DNA of 64,000 nucleotides from Solimonas sp. K1W22B-7 (GCF_003428335.1 NZ_CP031704.1:992001-1056000), one strand, 5' to 3'; counted from the stretch's first letter, positions 7,629 through 22,600 are shown. Numbers and translations are program-made. Notes: a model not told the origin generated them from the sequence alone.

Positions 7629-10600
7629 ATGGTCGCAATCGTCGGCGGTACTGGCCTTGGGCTGTTCAATTCCTCGCTGAGCCAGCTCAACGGCTTCGGC
7701 AGCACTGGCAAGGGCCAGATCGGGCAGGGCCGGGACCAGGCCTACGTCAACGCCGCCACCGGCAACCTGGTGATCCAGGGGCAGGACGACTACCTGGCGT
7801 CGCTGGGTCTGGACCTGGCCGCGATGCGCACCTACAACAGCCTCGGGCTGATGGACGGGGGCAACAACGACGGCTGGACCCTGTTCGGCAGCCGCCGGCT
7901 GGTGGCGCCCCTGCCCGCGGCGGGCGGCACCGCCAGCGTCGTCAGGATCAACGACGACGGCCACCAGGCCACGTTCGTCAACGTCGGCACCGACCTGTGG
8001 CAGAGCACCGACGGCTCCGGCGCGCACGACACCCTGGCCCGCCAGGCCAACGGCACCTGGATCTATACCGAGGGCAGCAGCCGCGCCACCGAGACCTATG
8101 ACGCCAACGGCCGGCTGGTCAACGCCAAGGATGCGGACGGCAATACCCAGACCTACGGCTACACCGGCAGCCTGCTGACCAGCGTCACCGACGCCTCCGG
8201 CCAGGTCACCACGCTGGCCTACGACGCCAACAACAACCTCACCTCGATCCAGACCAGCAGCAACGGCCAGCAGGCGATCCGCGTCCGCTACGTCTACGAG
8301 ACCCAGGGCAGCCTCACCCGGCTGAACAGCGTCGAGGTGGATCTGGGGAATGCCGACGACACGGTGCGCGACAGCGACACCCAGATCTTCTTCACCAAGT
8401 ACGAGTACGAGAGCAGCAGTTCCAACCGCATCACCGGCCTGGTACAGGGCCGCAAGAGCACGGTGGGCGGCGCGCTGATCGAGACTGCCCGACTCAATGT
8501 CGGCTACGTCGCCAGCGGCACCTACGCCGGTCGTGTGCAGACCCTCACCACCGTCACCGGCGGCACCGAGCCCAACCGCACGCTGACGTTCAGCTATCTC
8601 AGCGCCACCCAGACCAGCGTTACCGACACGCTGGGCTATGTCACCACCTACACCTACGACGGCCAAAGCCGCCTGACCAAGGTGGAAGCCCCGCTGGTCA
8701 GCGGCGCGAGCGCTCGCAGCACGACCCAGTACCTGTATGACGCCGACGGCAACGTCAGCCAGGTCATCACCCTTTACGAGAACGGCTCGAACCGCAGCAC
8801 GAACTACACGTACAGCGGCGGCAACCTGATCAAGATCGTCGACCAGGGTGGCAACACGGTGGAGCGCAGCTACGACAGCGCCAACCAGCAGCTGACCGAG
8901 ACGGTGTACCTGACGCCCGATCCGGATGGTGCCGGCGCGCTGCTGGCGTCCAACCCCGTGACCACCCGCTATGCCTACGACTCCGAGCAGCACCTGCGCT
9001 TCGAGATTTCGTCCGAGGGCAGGGTCACTGAGTATCGCTACAACACCAACGGCACGCGCGCCCAGGTACGCCGGTATAGCTCCAGCTCCTATACCGCCAC
9101 GGCCTTTGCGGAAACCGACTTGGCCGCATGGGTCACGGCGCTGGCCGACAAAACCAAGCAGGAACTGACGGCTTACTACTACGATTTCCGCGGTTCCCTT
9201 GCCTCCGTCAACCGCTACCCCACCGTCGATGCAGCAGGCAACGGCGCAGGAAACCAGGCCACAACCTACTTCGTTTATGGGCGTAGCGGCGAGCTGCTGG
9301 AAACGCTGCAGCTGAATACCTCGCTGAGTTCCTTCAGCGATACGGCCGGCGGCTTGATCGGCACCCTGGCCGGATACTGGGACTACTTCAACGGCCAGTT
9401 GCGGGTCACCAACAAGAACGACGCCGCCGTCAGCCAGCCGGTGATGTCGGGCAGCACTCTTTATGCCTACACCAGTTCCACGACCTGGGCCTTCCGTGCC
9501 GAGTTCACCACCGGCGCCAGCAGCGCCGGGCGCGAAGTCGCGATCGGCATCAGCAACAACGTGGCGTCTGCCACCGACCCCGACTACCGGCGCCACCTGG
9601 CCCTGTTCGAGGGCAACCAGATCAAGGTCCTGAGCACCAGCGGCGGCAGCACCCAGAGCGCCCTGCTGGGTGCCGCCAAGGACAACACCACCTACGTCAT
9701 CGAAGTGGTCACCAGCCTGGTGGGGACCGACACCGTCTCCAAGCTCTATGTCTACGAGCGTGGCAAGAGCCGCGACGAGGCTGGCGTCGCTTTCCAGGAC
9801 ATTCGCACCATCGCCAACGGCGTGGCCGCCGGCTGGAACAACTTCAAGTGGCACATGTACACCGCAGCCGGCCCGACCAAGAGCGGCGCCACCGGCTACA
9901 TCGACAATCTCAGCATCCACACCCGCCAGACCCAGATCAACGCGGCCCAGGCCGACATCACCAGCTATCTCTACGACGGCCTGGGGCGTGTCATCTCCCT
10001 GACCGATGGCGCCGGGCGGACCACCGTTACCGACTACCAGGACGCCAGCAACACGGTCGTCATCACCGCGCAGAATGGCCTGACCAGCAGTAGTGTCTTC
10101 GACAAGGCCGGCGACCTGGTCCAGACGGTTCAGTCTGGCGCCGACATCGCCACCCAGACCACGGCCTACGACTATGACAGCAACGGTCGCCTGCGCATGG
10201 CGACCGACGCCGCGGGTGGCAGGACGCATTACCTTTATGACGAGCGCGGCTGGAAGATCGCCGAGATCAGTGCAGACAATGCCCTGACGGAGTTCACCTA
10301 CAACCTTGCCGGGCAGCCGCTCAAGACCATCCGCTACGCCAACCGCGTCACCGCGGCGCTGGTCGATGGCAACGGCGAGCCGGTGGCCTTCACGCTCGCC
10401 ACGACGGGTGTCAGGGTGGTGGATACGAGCAACGACCGCACCACGGAGAGGGTCTACAACCCCACCGGTCAGCTGGTCTATCTGGTTGACGGTGCTCCGA
10501 CCGATGCCGAGCGTTTCGTCACCGAGATGGTCTACGACGGTGCCGGGCGCGTGGTGGCAACGATTGCCTATGACAACGTCCTGCCGGCCAGCGCCACCAG

Positions 10601-13600
10601 CTGGAGCGCCATCCGCGCCGACCGTCTGCTGGTCGCCAATCGTGACGACGCGGCCAATCGTGTCGGCCGCAGTTTCTACGACAAGGATGGTCTTCTGCTC
10701 GGCACGCTCGATGCCGAGGGCTATCTCGTCGAGCGCGAGTATGACGACGCTGGCCATCTGGTCAGGCAGGTAGCCTACGCGCAGCAGATTTCTGGCGTCG
10801 GCGTGACCGACACACGCGGCTTCGCCGACCTGAAGATCCTGGCGCTGGCTGCACCGGCCCTGGTGGCGGCGAAGAACCAGACCAGCTACCTGATTTACGA
10901 CGGCATTGGCCGGCTCATCGGTGCGATCGACCCGCAGGGCTACTTCAGCGAGTATCTCTACGACCGCGCTGGCAACAGGAACGACGAGCGGCGCTACAGC
11001 AAGCCGGTGGTCTACGGCGCCGCCAAGACGGTGGCGGATTACCGGACGGAAGCCCGCAACCAGGCGCTGGCCACTCCGCAGATGGAAGTCCGGTTCTACT
11101 TCACTCGTGTCGTCTACTACTACGATGCCTTGAACCGGATCGTCAACGAGTACCAGTACTACTACTACATCAATGCGTCCGACGCGGACACCTACACGTT
11201 GGTGACCACCACCGTCTACGACTATCACGCCAAGTCCGGCCAGCTGGAGCGCACCACGCTGGCGGCCGACGTAACGTTCTCCGCCAGCCTACCGGAGCGG
11301 CGCAGCACCACGCGCGAGTACGACGCGGCGGGAAGGGTCCAGCGTGAACTGGGGGGCGTCGGCAGTTACCTGCTGCTGAGCCTGCCGACGACCGCTACCG
11401 TGGCCGAGCGCGAGGCGATCTGGACACAGTACGCCACGACGTACGCCTACGACACCGCCGGCCGACGCATCCGCGCCACCGACCCGAATGGCAAGACCAC
11501 GCTCTACTACTACGATGGCGCTGGCCGCCTGCGCTTTGCCGTCAACGCGGCGGGTGAAGTCGCGGAGACCACCTATACCGCCTTCGGCGAGGTGGACAAG
11601 GCCACCCAGCATGCCCAGCGGATTTCTGTCAGCGGCCTGACCGGCGGAGCCGACACCGACAGCACCCTGGCAGCCCGTCTGGCGCCGCTGGACACCAACA
11701 ACCGCGTCACCGACCTGGACTACAACAAGCGCGGCCTGCTGAAGAAGAAGACCGATCCGCTGGCGTTCGTGATCGATCAGACCTACAACTCTTTCGGCCA
11801 GCTTGCCACCCGGATCAGCGACGTTGGCCGCACGGGCGGCAATTTCAGCCGCCGCACCGATACCTGGTCCTATGACCATCGCGGCCAGCAGACCGGCTCC
11901 GTTGTGGACAGCACGGGCCTGGCCATCGGCGAGACCTTGGGCTACGACGCCTTCGGCCGCGTCACCTCGAAGACCGACGGACTTGGCCGGCTGTGGAAGA
12001 CCGAGTACGACGGCCTGGGCCGCGTGGTCCAGACGAGCGATCCCCTGAACCAGGGCACCGTTACCACCTACGATGCCTTCAATCGCGTGCTGACCCAGGC
12101 GGACAAGCTCGGCCAGGTCACCACTTACAGCTACGATGCCGTCGGAAGGGTCATCACCGTCGTCACGCCTGAGGGCGTGAGTACGCGCAAGACCTACGAC
12201 CGGCATGGGGTGCAGGTCAAGACCGAGCTGCTCAACAACGCGGTGTGGGAAACCAGCATCTACAGCTACGACCGTGATGGGCAGCTGATCCAGGTCAACG
12301 ACCCCAACAATTTCATCGACAAGACCGAGTATGACGCCGGCGGCCGCGTGGCTGCCACGGTGGACAAGAACGGTATCCGTACCAGCTACACCTATGACGA
12401 CGCAGGTCGCATCGCGACCCGCACGGTGGACCCGTCCAGCTACACCCCTCCGGGCAGCAGCACGCCGATCACCAAGGCCAATGCGCTCAATCTGGTAACG
12501 AGCTACGAGTACGATGCTTTCGGGCAATCCATCCGGACCACCGACGCCAGCGGCGTCGTTACCGAGACGCTGTTCGACAAGCAGGGTCAGGTCACGGCCG
12601 TCATTGCCGACGTCGCGGGTCTGAAGCTCGCAACCACCTACGCATACGTGTATTCCGCCGCCGCCGTCGGGTACAAGCTGACGGTGAAGGAAGGCATCCC
12701 GGCTTCCGGCACCAGCGGTGCATGGAACCTGACTGCCCCGCCGCTGCGCACGACCGACAGGGTGTATGACAAGGCGGGCCGCCTGATCACGGAGATCGTT
12801 GATCCCGCCGGTGGTGCGCTGCAGCTCACCACGGAATACACCTACGACAAGAACAACAATCTGGTTTCGAAGAAGGACCCGAACGGCAATATCTGGCGCT
12901 ACGTCTACGACGAGCTGAATCGCAGGACGCACGACGTCGATCCGCTCGGCGGGGTGACCGAATACCGATACGACGAAGTCGGGCGGCTGACCGAGACCGT
13001 CCGTCGTGCCGACCGGGTGGACCTCGCGGGCATGCCGAGCCAGGTCACCGCCGACATGCTGCGCTACGGTGCGCGACTGTGGAACAGTGACGTATCCGTC
13101 GCCGGTGACCTGGGTATCCCCTCCGCGCAGACCGTGCTGGCGCATGACTACCTGGGGCAGCGCCTGGTGCTGACGACGCAGCCGGGCTCCGGAGCCGGTG
13201 TGGTGGCTTATGGTCCCCGCGTTCACAATCTCGCCGCTCAGGGGGGTGTGTTGTTGCGGGCCGAGCTGCTGATGGATAGCTCCACGCCGGGCAGTTACTA
13301 CTTCGGCGCGGACCAGCAGGCCGGTGGTGGCCGGACACACCTTGCAGAGATCACCAACGGCCGCATCAAGATCTATCGAAACGACGGCGTCACAAACGGC
13401 CGCATAGATATGGGTGCCGCCGAATTCGGCGTGACCTACGTGGTGGAGGTGGAGGTCACTGCCGGTGGTAGCCAGCTTTATATCTACAAGAAGGGACAGC
13501 CGCGCAGCAGCGGCTTCAACGACACCCTCGTGGCAAGCTGGACCTCCGTACGCAACCGCATACAGGTGAACTCCGCGGCCTCCGCCGCAGACCAGAAAGC

Positions 13601-16600
13601 CTACGTCGACAACCTCTCCGAAACCCGGATGTTCAGCGACGCGTACGCGCCGGACCGGCACGAGCGCAACGTATACGACCGCGATGGCCGCCTCGCCTAC
13701 CAGATCGACAGCCAGAACTACGTTACCAAGACCGAGTACGACGCTGCCGGCCGCATCACCAGGACCACGCGCTATGCCACGGCTGTAACGCTGACATCCA
13801 GCGCCGTGGTGACCACACCCGCTGACGTGGCGGCCCTGCTGCAGCCCGCGCCCCTCGACAGCCCCGATCAGGTCGACAGTTACGTCTTCGACAAGGCGGG
13901 GCGCCTCACCAAGGCGACCGACGCCAACACTTTCTACACCCAGAACGGCTACGACAGCGTCGGCCGGCTGACCTCCAGCATCGACAGGAACGGCATCCGC
14001 ACCACTTATGCCTACGACGCCGCCGGTCGCCTGAAGACCCAGACCGTTGACCAGGGTGCGGGTACCAACCCGATCACGACCCAGCCATACCTCAATCTTC
14101 TGACCAGCTACGAGTACGACGTTGCCGGCAACCAGACCAAGGTGACCGACCCTCGCGGCGTGGTGACCGAGAAAATCTACGACGCCATCGGGCGTCTGAC
14201 GACCCTGGTTGTCGATACGGCCGACAAGAAGAGTGCCACCCTCTACACCTACGACGGCCTCGGAAATCGAAAAACCGTTGCCGAAGGCATCCAGGCCACC
14301 GGCAGCACAGGGGCCTGGAATACCAGCGCAGCCCCACTCCGCATCACGCTGTATGCCTACGACAAGGCCGGGCGGCTGATCAGCGAGACGGTCGACTCCG
14401 GCAGTGGCACCAATCCGGCGACCGGGGTGGCGTATCTCAACCTGCTCACGCAATACGGCTATGACAAGCTCGGCAATGTCATCCGCAAGACCGACGCCAC
14501 CAACAAGGTCTGGAACTACGTTTACGACGAAGTCGGCCTCAAGGCCTTCGACATCGACCCCCTGGGCGCAGTCGTCGAATACCGCTACGACAGTTGGGGC
14601 CGGCTCACCGATACCCTGAAGTACGCCGAGTACATTACGCTGCCTTCAGTGCTGACACCTGACAATGTTCGGCACGCAGCACACACCACGCTCTGGTACA
14701 ACGACCTCGCGACCAATACCAGCGGGCTGGACCTGCTGACGTATGGCGGCGATGCCTTCGTGCACGAGTCTGGCCGCCTGACGCTGATCAGCCGTTCCAC
14801 GACCGCGCCAACCCGCAGTGCCTTCGATCCGACGCCGCGGGCGGTCACCGCCGGCAACAAGCTCAGCATCCGCAGCTCCATCCAGATTCCGGCGGGTTCC
14901 ACCGGGAATTTCATGGTGGGCGCGAAGGGCGGCAATATCCATGCTGCCAGCTTTGGCGGCGGACGCATCCTTGCGGCGCGCTATACCGGGGGTGGTTCGG
15001 TCCAGATGGTCGATCTGGGCGCGATCGAGGCCGGCGCCACGTATATCGTCGAGGTTGAGGTCACGCCGACCAGCAGTACCCTGTACATCTACAAGTCCGG
15101 GTTTGCGCGTAGCACCGGCTATAGCAACACCTTGGCGGCTACCTGGACCAGCGCCAGCCTGCAGGTCGATGTGATGTCCAGCAGTAGCGGTGTCGACCAG
15201 CTGGCGTACCTCGACATCCCCGGCGAGTCGCGCGTCATCGACGATACCTCGGCACTGCTCGTTCGCGAGCGCAGCGCTTACGACAAGGAGGGCCGCAAGG
15301 TCTTCCAGATCGATGCGACGGGTGCGGTGACACAGTACGCCTACGACGCCGGCGACCGTGTCCGGGAGACCCGCCGCTACGCCAACCCGATCAGCCCGAT
15401 CAACCTGGCGTCCCTCGGGACCGCGCCAACGGCTGATGCCGTCGCGACGCTCGTGACGGCTGCCAATCCGCCGGCCACCGCGCCATCGCCGCGGGTGACC
15501 CGCTACGTCTACGATGCCGCCGGGCGCCTGGGCAGCGAGACCATCGATCCCTCCGGCGCCGCGCCGATCAAGACCGAGTACGGCTACGACAAGAACGGAA
15601 GCCTTGCGTCCAGGAAGGATGCCAACGGCAACATCTGGCGCTACGTCTACGACGGCGGCAATCGCAGAATCTACGAAATCGATCCGCGGGGGGGGCTGGT
15701 CGAATATCGCTACGACGCGACAGGCAACGCAGTGATCGCCATGCGGCATGCCGAGTCCCTGGACCTCTCCGGCATGCCGGAGCAGATGACCATGGACCTG
15801 GTCCGCTACGCGGTTGCCACACGGCTGTGGAGCAGTGCGCTGACCACGGGCACCTCTGGTCTGGACATCACCCTCAGCCAGACCGCGCTGGTACATGACG
15901 CCGCCGCGGGCCGCCTGGTATTGACCACACAGACGGTTGCATCCGATACCCATGCGATGGCGTATGGCACGCGGGACCACAACCTTGCGGCGAGTGGAAA
16001 GGTGGTGTTCCGCGGTGAAATCCTCATGGATAGCACCACGGCGGGCACCTACTACCTGGGCGCGGAGCAGACGGGCGGTACCCGTGCTCACCTGGCCAGC
16101 TTCAGTGCAGGCCGCATCAAGGCGTATCGCTACAACGGCAGCAACAGCTCGGCGGTGGATCTGGGCGCCGCCGAGTTCGGCGTGACCTACGTGGTGGAGG
16201 TGGAGGTCACCGCCAGCGGTAGCCAGCTCAACATCTACAAGAAGGGGCAGCCGCGCACCAGCGGCTGGACCGACGCGCTCACCGCAACCTGGACCACGGC
16301 GCGGACGCGGGTACAGACGACGTCCACGTCCACGAGCGCCGGCCAGCGCGCCTACGTCGACAATCTCGCCGAGTATGTTCCCTCGGTGCAGAACATCGCC
16401 GACCGCATGGCGCGCAAGGCCTACGACGGCGCCGGCCGCGAGGTCTACAGCATCGACGAGCTGGGCTACGTCACCGAATCCCGCTACCGCGCCGACGGCC
16501 TGCTGAAGGAGACCCGGCGCTATACCGCGCCCATCGGCCTGCCGACTCCCGGGTCCCTGCTGACCATGGCTGCAGTGACCACCGCCCTGGCCACCGCCCA

Positions 16601-19600
16601 GAACGCCGCGCCCGACGTCACCGTCTATGACTACGACGGCGCCGGCCGCCTGAACAAGGTCACCGACCCCAATGCCTTCATCACCCTCAACAGCTACGAC
16701 AAGGAAGGCCGCCTCACCTCGACCACCGACCGTGCCGGCGTTCGTACCGACTTCACCTACGACGCCAACGGCAATCAGCTGAGCCGCATCGTCGATGCCG
16801 GCTCCGGCACCTCGTCCGTCACCGGCCAGGCCTATCTCAACAAGACCACCCGCTACGAGTACGACGCGTTCGGCAACCAGTACCGCGAGATCGATTCGCT
16901 GAACGTCGTTACTGAGCGGGTCTTCGATGGCGAAGGCCGCGTCCTGGCCCAGATCGCCGACACCGCGGGCAAGAAGATCGCCACGGTCTACACCTATACC
17001 GCCTACGGCGAACGGCGCACTGCCAGCGAGGGCCTGCTGGCCACGCTGACCAATGGCAGCTGGACCTACTCCGGCGTGCCGCGCTATACCGAATATGTCT
17101 ACGACGTGGCAGGGCGGCTCGGCAGCGAGACCGTGGACCCCCTGGGTAGCCTGCAGATCAAGACCGAGTACGCCTACGACAAGGCCGGCAACCTCGTTTC
17201 CAGGAAGGACGCCAATCTCAAGGTCTGGAGCTACGTCTACGACGAGGCTGGCCGCAAGACCCATGACATCGACCCGGAAGGTGGCCTCACCGAGTACCGC
17301 TACGGCAGCTTCGGGCAGCTTTCGGAAACCCTGCGCTATGCCGAGCGCAGCCTCGTCCCGCCGCCGACCACGGCGGATGCCGCCCGGCGCGCGGCCATCG
17401 CCGCAGCGTTGCTGTCCAACAACCTGGACAGCAACAGCAACGGGCTCAGCCTGACCAATGCCAACGGCGTCATCGTCCGCCAGAATGGCCGGCTCGAGCT
17501 GACCAGCAGCACCACAGCGGGAGGTGCCGTGGATGGTGCCACGGCGCGCAGCATCGTCGGTACCGAGAATCTCGCAATCCGCGGCACGATGCGGGTTCTT
17601 GCCAACGGAACGGGCGCTTTCATGCTGGGCGCACTGGGCAACAACGCGCATTCCGCCTCGTTCTCCAACGGCCGCATCTTTGCCTATCGCAGGGTCGGCA
17701 GCGATCCGGCCCAGTTCGTGGACCTGGGCGCTCTTGAAGCCGGGGCGACCTACGTGGTGGAAGTGGAGGTGGGTGTCGGCGGGAGCCGTCTGTACGTCTA
17801 CAAGAGCGGCGAACCGCGCAGCAGCGGCTACACCGACGACATGGCGGCCAACTGGACCAGCGCCAAGCTGCGTGCGGAGACCCTGGCCTCGTCGGGTGCC
17901 CTGGGTGAAAAGGCCTACATCGACGACATCAGCGAGACCCGCATCGTCAGCGATCTCTCGCCCCTGAACAGCCGCGAGCGCTACGCTTACGACCAGGCCG
18001 GTCGCCAGGTCTACAGGGTCGACGCCATGGGCTACGTCACCGAATCGCGCTACGACGGCGCCGGCCGCGTGGTCGAGACTCAAAGCTTTTCGCGGCCGGT
18101 AAGTCTGGACGTCGCTGGCGGTCCGCTGACGCCCGCGTCCGTCGCGGCCGCCGTCACGGCCGCCCATACCCCCGCCCAGCTGCAGGAACGCCGCGTCACC
18201 AGCCAGGTCTACGATGCCGGCGGGCGGCTGGCTTACCAGATCGACGCGCTGAACCAGATCACCGAGTTCCGCTACGACAAGGAAGGCCGCATGATCGACA
18301 CGCTGCGCTACGCGCAGCCGATCGACATCACCGGCCTGCCGGACGTGATGACGCCGGACCAGGTGCGCTACGCGCTGGTCACCGCGATCCGCAGCAGCGA
18401 TTTCGCCAGCGGCAACGGCGCTCTCACCCTGAGCGGCACCGGCATCGTCCAGTCGGCCGGCCAGATGGTCATGACCGCCGCCGCCGGTGCCGCCGTCAGT
18501 TCCGCGGACGGGCCGGTCAACAACATCTCGGCCGCCGACCGCCTGATCATCGGCGGCGAGCTGACCGTGACCAGCCCCACCGGAACTGGTTTCTTCCAGT
18601 TCGGCGCCCTGGGCAACGGCGGCAGGTATCACCTGGCCATGGTGACCGGGAACACGCTCAGCGTGCGGACCTACGCCGGTTCCGGATCTGTCGTGGAAAC
18701 CGTGCTCGGCACTGTCGAACTCGGTGTGGCCTACGAGGTGGAGGTGGACATCACCGCCACCGCCAGCCGCATCAACATCTACAAGAAGGGCTACCCCCGC
18801 AGCAGCGGCTTCAGCCATGTCTTCACCGGCACCTGGACCACCGCGGCCGCCAGGCTGCTGCTCACCCCGGTTGCCGGCAGCGTGGGCGAGAGGGCTTACT
18901 TCGACAACATGGCCGAGTACCGCGCGCTGGCCGACACCAACGTGGAAGCGCGTCGCACGCGCATGGTCTACGACGGTGCCGGCCGCAAGGTCTACGACAT
19001 CGACGCCGTCGGCTACGTGACACAGACGCGTTACGACGTCGCGGGCCGCGTCAGCGAAACCATCCGGCATGGCACCGCGCTCAACCACGCCAGCCTGGCC
19101 GCCGCGCCCAGGGCGCTGGATATCGCCAACCTGCTGCCGTCCGTGGCGACCGGGTCCCAGGACTTCTCCGTCGATACTGCCGGCCTGACGCTGACGCCGG
19201 GCACCGGCGCCCTGGACCTGGTCGATGGCCGTCTGCGGATGACGGTGAACTCCAGCGCCGGCACGGGCCCCACGGTGTACGGTCAGTACACCACGGCCCC
19301 CGCGGCCAACACGGCAGCCCGGATTTATCGGGCCGAAGTCCAGACCACCACGTTCAGCGCCTCCACGGGGTTCTATGCGGGCATCTCGAACGACTCCAGC
19401 GTCAGCGCCTCCCGTGCGCTGTATGCCAGGTTCCTCAACGGCAAGGTCTATGCAGTCTCGACCGGAGCCACCTACGAGGATGTCGAGCTGGGAGCCGTGA
19501 GCGCGAACACGGTCTATGTCGTCGAGACCGCAGTGACCGCCACGGGTGCCACGATCTGGGTGTACAAGAAGGGCGAGTCGCGCTCCGCGGGCTACAGCTT

Positions 19601-22600
19601 CACGCAGACCGCCAATTGGGACAAGGCGCGCATGGGCGTGCTTTCGACGGGCACGTCCAACCCCCCGGCGGCCATTACCTACATCGACAACCTGTCCGAA
19701 GGCCTCGACGTAGGCCAGCGCACGCAGTATGTCTACGACAGCCTCGGCAACGTCATATCCACCACCGATGCCGAAGGCGGCATCGAGCGCTACGAGTACA
19801 ACGAACTCGGCAACCGCACCAAGCTGATCAACAAGAAGGGCGATGCCTGGGACTATGGCTATGACGCAGCCGGGCGCCTGACCAGGGAGTACGCCCCGGA
19901 AACCACCGTCAGCACCCGCAAGACCGACCAGCAGGGCCTCAGAGTCACCTACTACGACAATAGCGACTTCACTGGCCCTGCGGTCACCGCCGACTGGATC
20001 GGCCCGGTCGATTTCAACTGGGCGGGTTCGCCCATCGCTGGCATCGGCGCCGACAGCTTCAGTGCGCGCATGAGCGGTGAAATACAGGTGGATGCAACCG
20101 GTGACTACACCTTCTACGCCGCCTCTGATGTCGGCTACCGCCTGTACATCGACGGCAAGCTGGTCGTCGGCGAGTGGAACGAGCAGGGTTGGGCGCTGGA
20201 CACGGCCTGGCAGACGATCAACCTGTCGGCTGGCCGTCACCGCATCGTCCTGGAGTACTTCGACGTCGCGGGTGGTGCACGGTTGGTCCTCTCCTGGAAG
20301 GGGCCTGGGATGGCCGATCCGCTGAACATCCCCGCCAGCAAATTCTTCCGGTCCCGCCTGGAAGATGTCAGCACGCGCGTCACCACCCAGATCGACTACG
20401 ACAAGCTCGGCAACGTCATCGCCCGCACCGAGGCTTTCGGCTCCGCCGAGCAGCGCAAGACCGAGTTCAAGTACGATGCCCTGGGGCGGCAGATTCGTAC
20501 GGTTCATCCCAACGTAGGCGTCTCCAACACCGGCGGCGGCGTCTATGGCCGCAACGAGACCGTCTCGGCCTTGCAGACTCAGGTCTTCCATGACGCGCTG
20601 GGTCGCGCCGTGGCCAGCCGTGACCAGGCAGGAAACTACAGCTACAAGGTCTACGACCTGCTCGGCCGCGTCATCCGCGAGATCGACGAAGAGCGCTATG
20701 TCACCGAGTATGAGTACGACGCCTTTGGTGCCGCGACGCGCAACACCCGGTACAGCCGCCCGATCGACGAGGAAATTCCAGACGTAACCTTGACCTCTTT
20801 GAGGGGGCGGGAGCTGGCGGCTGATCCGCTCGCCGCGGACTCCGATGCCCAGAGGAATGCAGTGCTGGCCGCGCAGGTCTGGGCTGCGAGCCTGGCCCTG
20901 GCGGGCGGGCAGGCCACGGGCCTGGTGGCGACCTACTATTCCAACAGCGACTTCTCGGGGGCGCAGTACCAGCGTATCGAGTCCGGCCTCTACTTCGGGG
21001 TGCCCGACGAGCCGATCAGCGGCATGGGCACGGATGGCTTCTCCGCGATCTGGGAAGGCAGTTGGGAGGTCACGCAGGCAGGCGTGCACGAGTTCGCCAT
21101 TACCTCGAACGATGGGGTCCGGCTCTACATCGACGGCGTGCTGATGCTCTCCTCTGCGGCCACGCTGAGCATCTCGCTGGCCACGGGCAGGCACCAGTTC
21201 CGCCTCGAGTTCACGCACCAGACGCTCAATGCGACGCCCTCGCTGTCGGTGACCCTGAAGACGCCGGGTGACATCGCCAGGCCGTTCACCAGCACGTTCG
21301 TGACCGGCCTGACCCCCGCGGCGAGCCGTACGATCACCACGGAGTACGACAAGCTCGGTCGCAAGACTCGCACGGTCCAGCCGCAGACCGAGTACTACAA
21401 CGTCAACACCGATACCGTCGCCCGGGCGGCGCCGACCACCGAGTATGGCTACAACCGCTTCGACGATCTGACCAGCCAGCGTTCCAGCCGCAACGGTCCC
21501 GCCGACTGGGTGACCACGTATTTCGGCTACGACAAGAACGGCAACCAGGTCCACCAGGTAGACCCGATGGGGTACTACACCAAGCAGGACTTCGACGCCT
21601 ACGGGCGGGTCACGCGCCGCCAGGAATACGCCAATGCCCTGACGACCGTGCCGACCTCGTTGCCGGACTTCGCCAGCTTCACCCCGCCAGCGGCATTGGA
21701 CCCCTCGGCCAACAACGCCAAGGGCTACGACCGCATCACCCGCTACGTCTACGACCGGCTGGATCGGCAGACCGAGCAATGGCTGGTCCGCCCGCGGACC
21801 AGCATCTTCAGCACCGTCTCCGCGCCGCCCGATACCTATGCGGACGTGAGGCAAAGCCGAGTCGGCTATGACGTGCTTGGCAACGTCGTGCTCTCTACCG
21901 ACGCCACTGGCGCCACCACGACCAATGAGTACGACAAGCTGGGCCGCCTGGTGCGGACGCTGCTGCCGTATCGCTCCAACGCGGCGCTCTCCGGCGTGGT
22001 CTCGTTCCACACCCCGGTGATCGAGTATGACTACGATTCCCTGGGCAACCGCGTGCTCGAGACCCGCCGCGCCAACGACACGGGCACCGATTCCATCAAC
22101 GACCAGGTCGCCGAGTGGCGCCACGACGCGCTCGGTCGCGTGATCGAGTCCGTCGACGCCAACGGCTTCAGCGAGTACTCCAGCTACAACGCCTATGGTG
22201 CGCTGACCAAGAACTGGAACTGGCAAACCGATGTGCTGGGCGGTACCAGCTTCTCGCAGCGGACCGATGCCAGCACCTACGATCGTCTGGGCCGCGAGAA
22301 AGCGACCAGCTATCAGCTCGATGGCAGCCTCCGCAGTATCAAGATGCAGTACAACGCCTTCGGCGAGATGGTCTCCAAGGGCGTGGAAGACGGCTACGAG
22401 GAGTACTACATTTACGACGGTGCCGGGCGCGTCCGGCAAAGCAACTCCGAAGGCGGTGCAATCGGGGTTTATCGCTATGACCTGCTGGGCCAGGTGGTGC
22501 GCACCGAAGTGCCCGTACCGGGAAGCGGCACGCCGACCCAGGTGACCGAGTATCAACGCGATGCTCTCGGCCGCGTCACGCTGCGGACCGATCCTTCGCT

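Larger units (their letters stand above)
7398..8893 (+). repeat. Direct repeat copy A: rnpB 3' end + RHS leader + RHS 5' end
   Basis: This stretch is repeated almost exactly at 28782-30278. It covers the last bases of rnpB, the T-run, the hairpin, the AT-rich leader and the first 1,265 bases of the RHS gene. Within the coding part there are only scattered substitutions and no length difference. After position 8893 the two genes diverge abruptly. Confidence 0.9.

Noticed and set aside
9355-19710. Regularly spaced DNA repeats that could suggest a CRISPR or satellite array
   Set aside because: Spacing is hundreds to thousands of bases and every copy is in frame inside a coding gene; they are protein modules.
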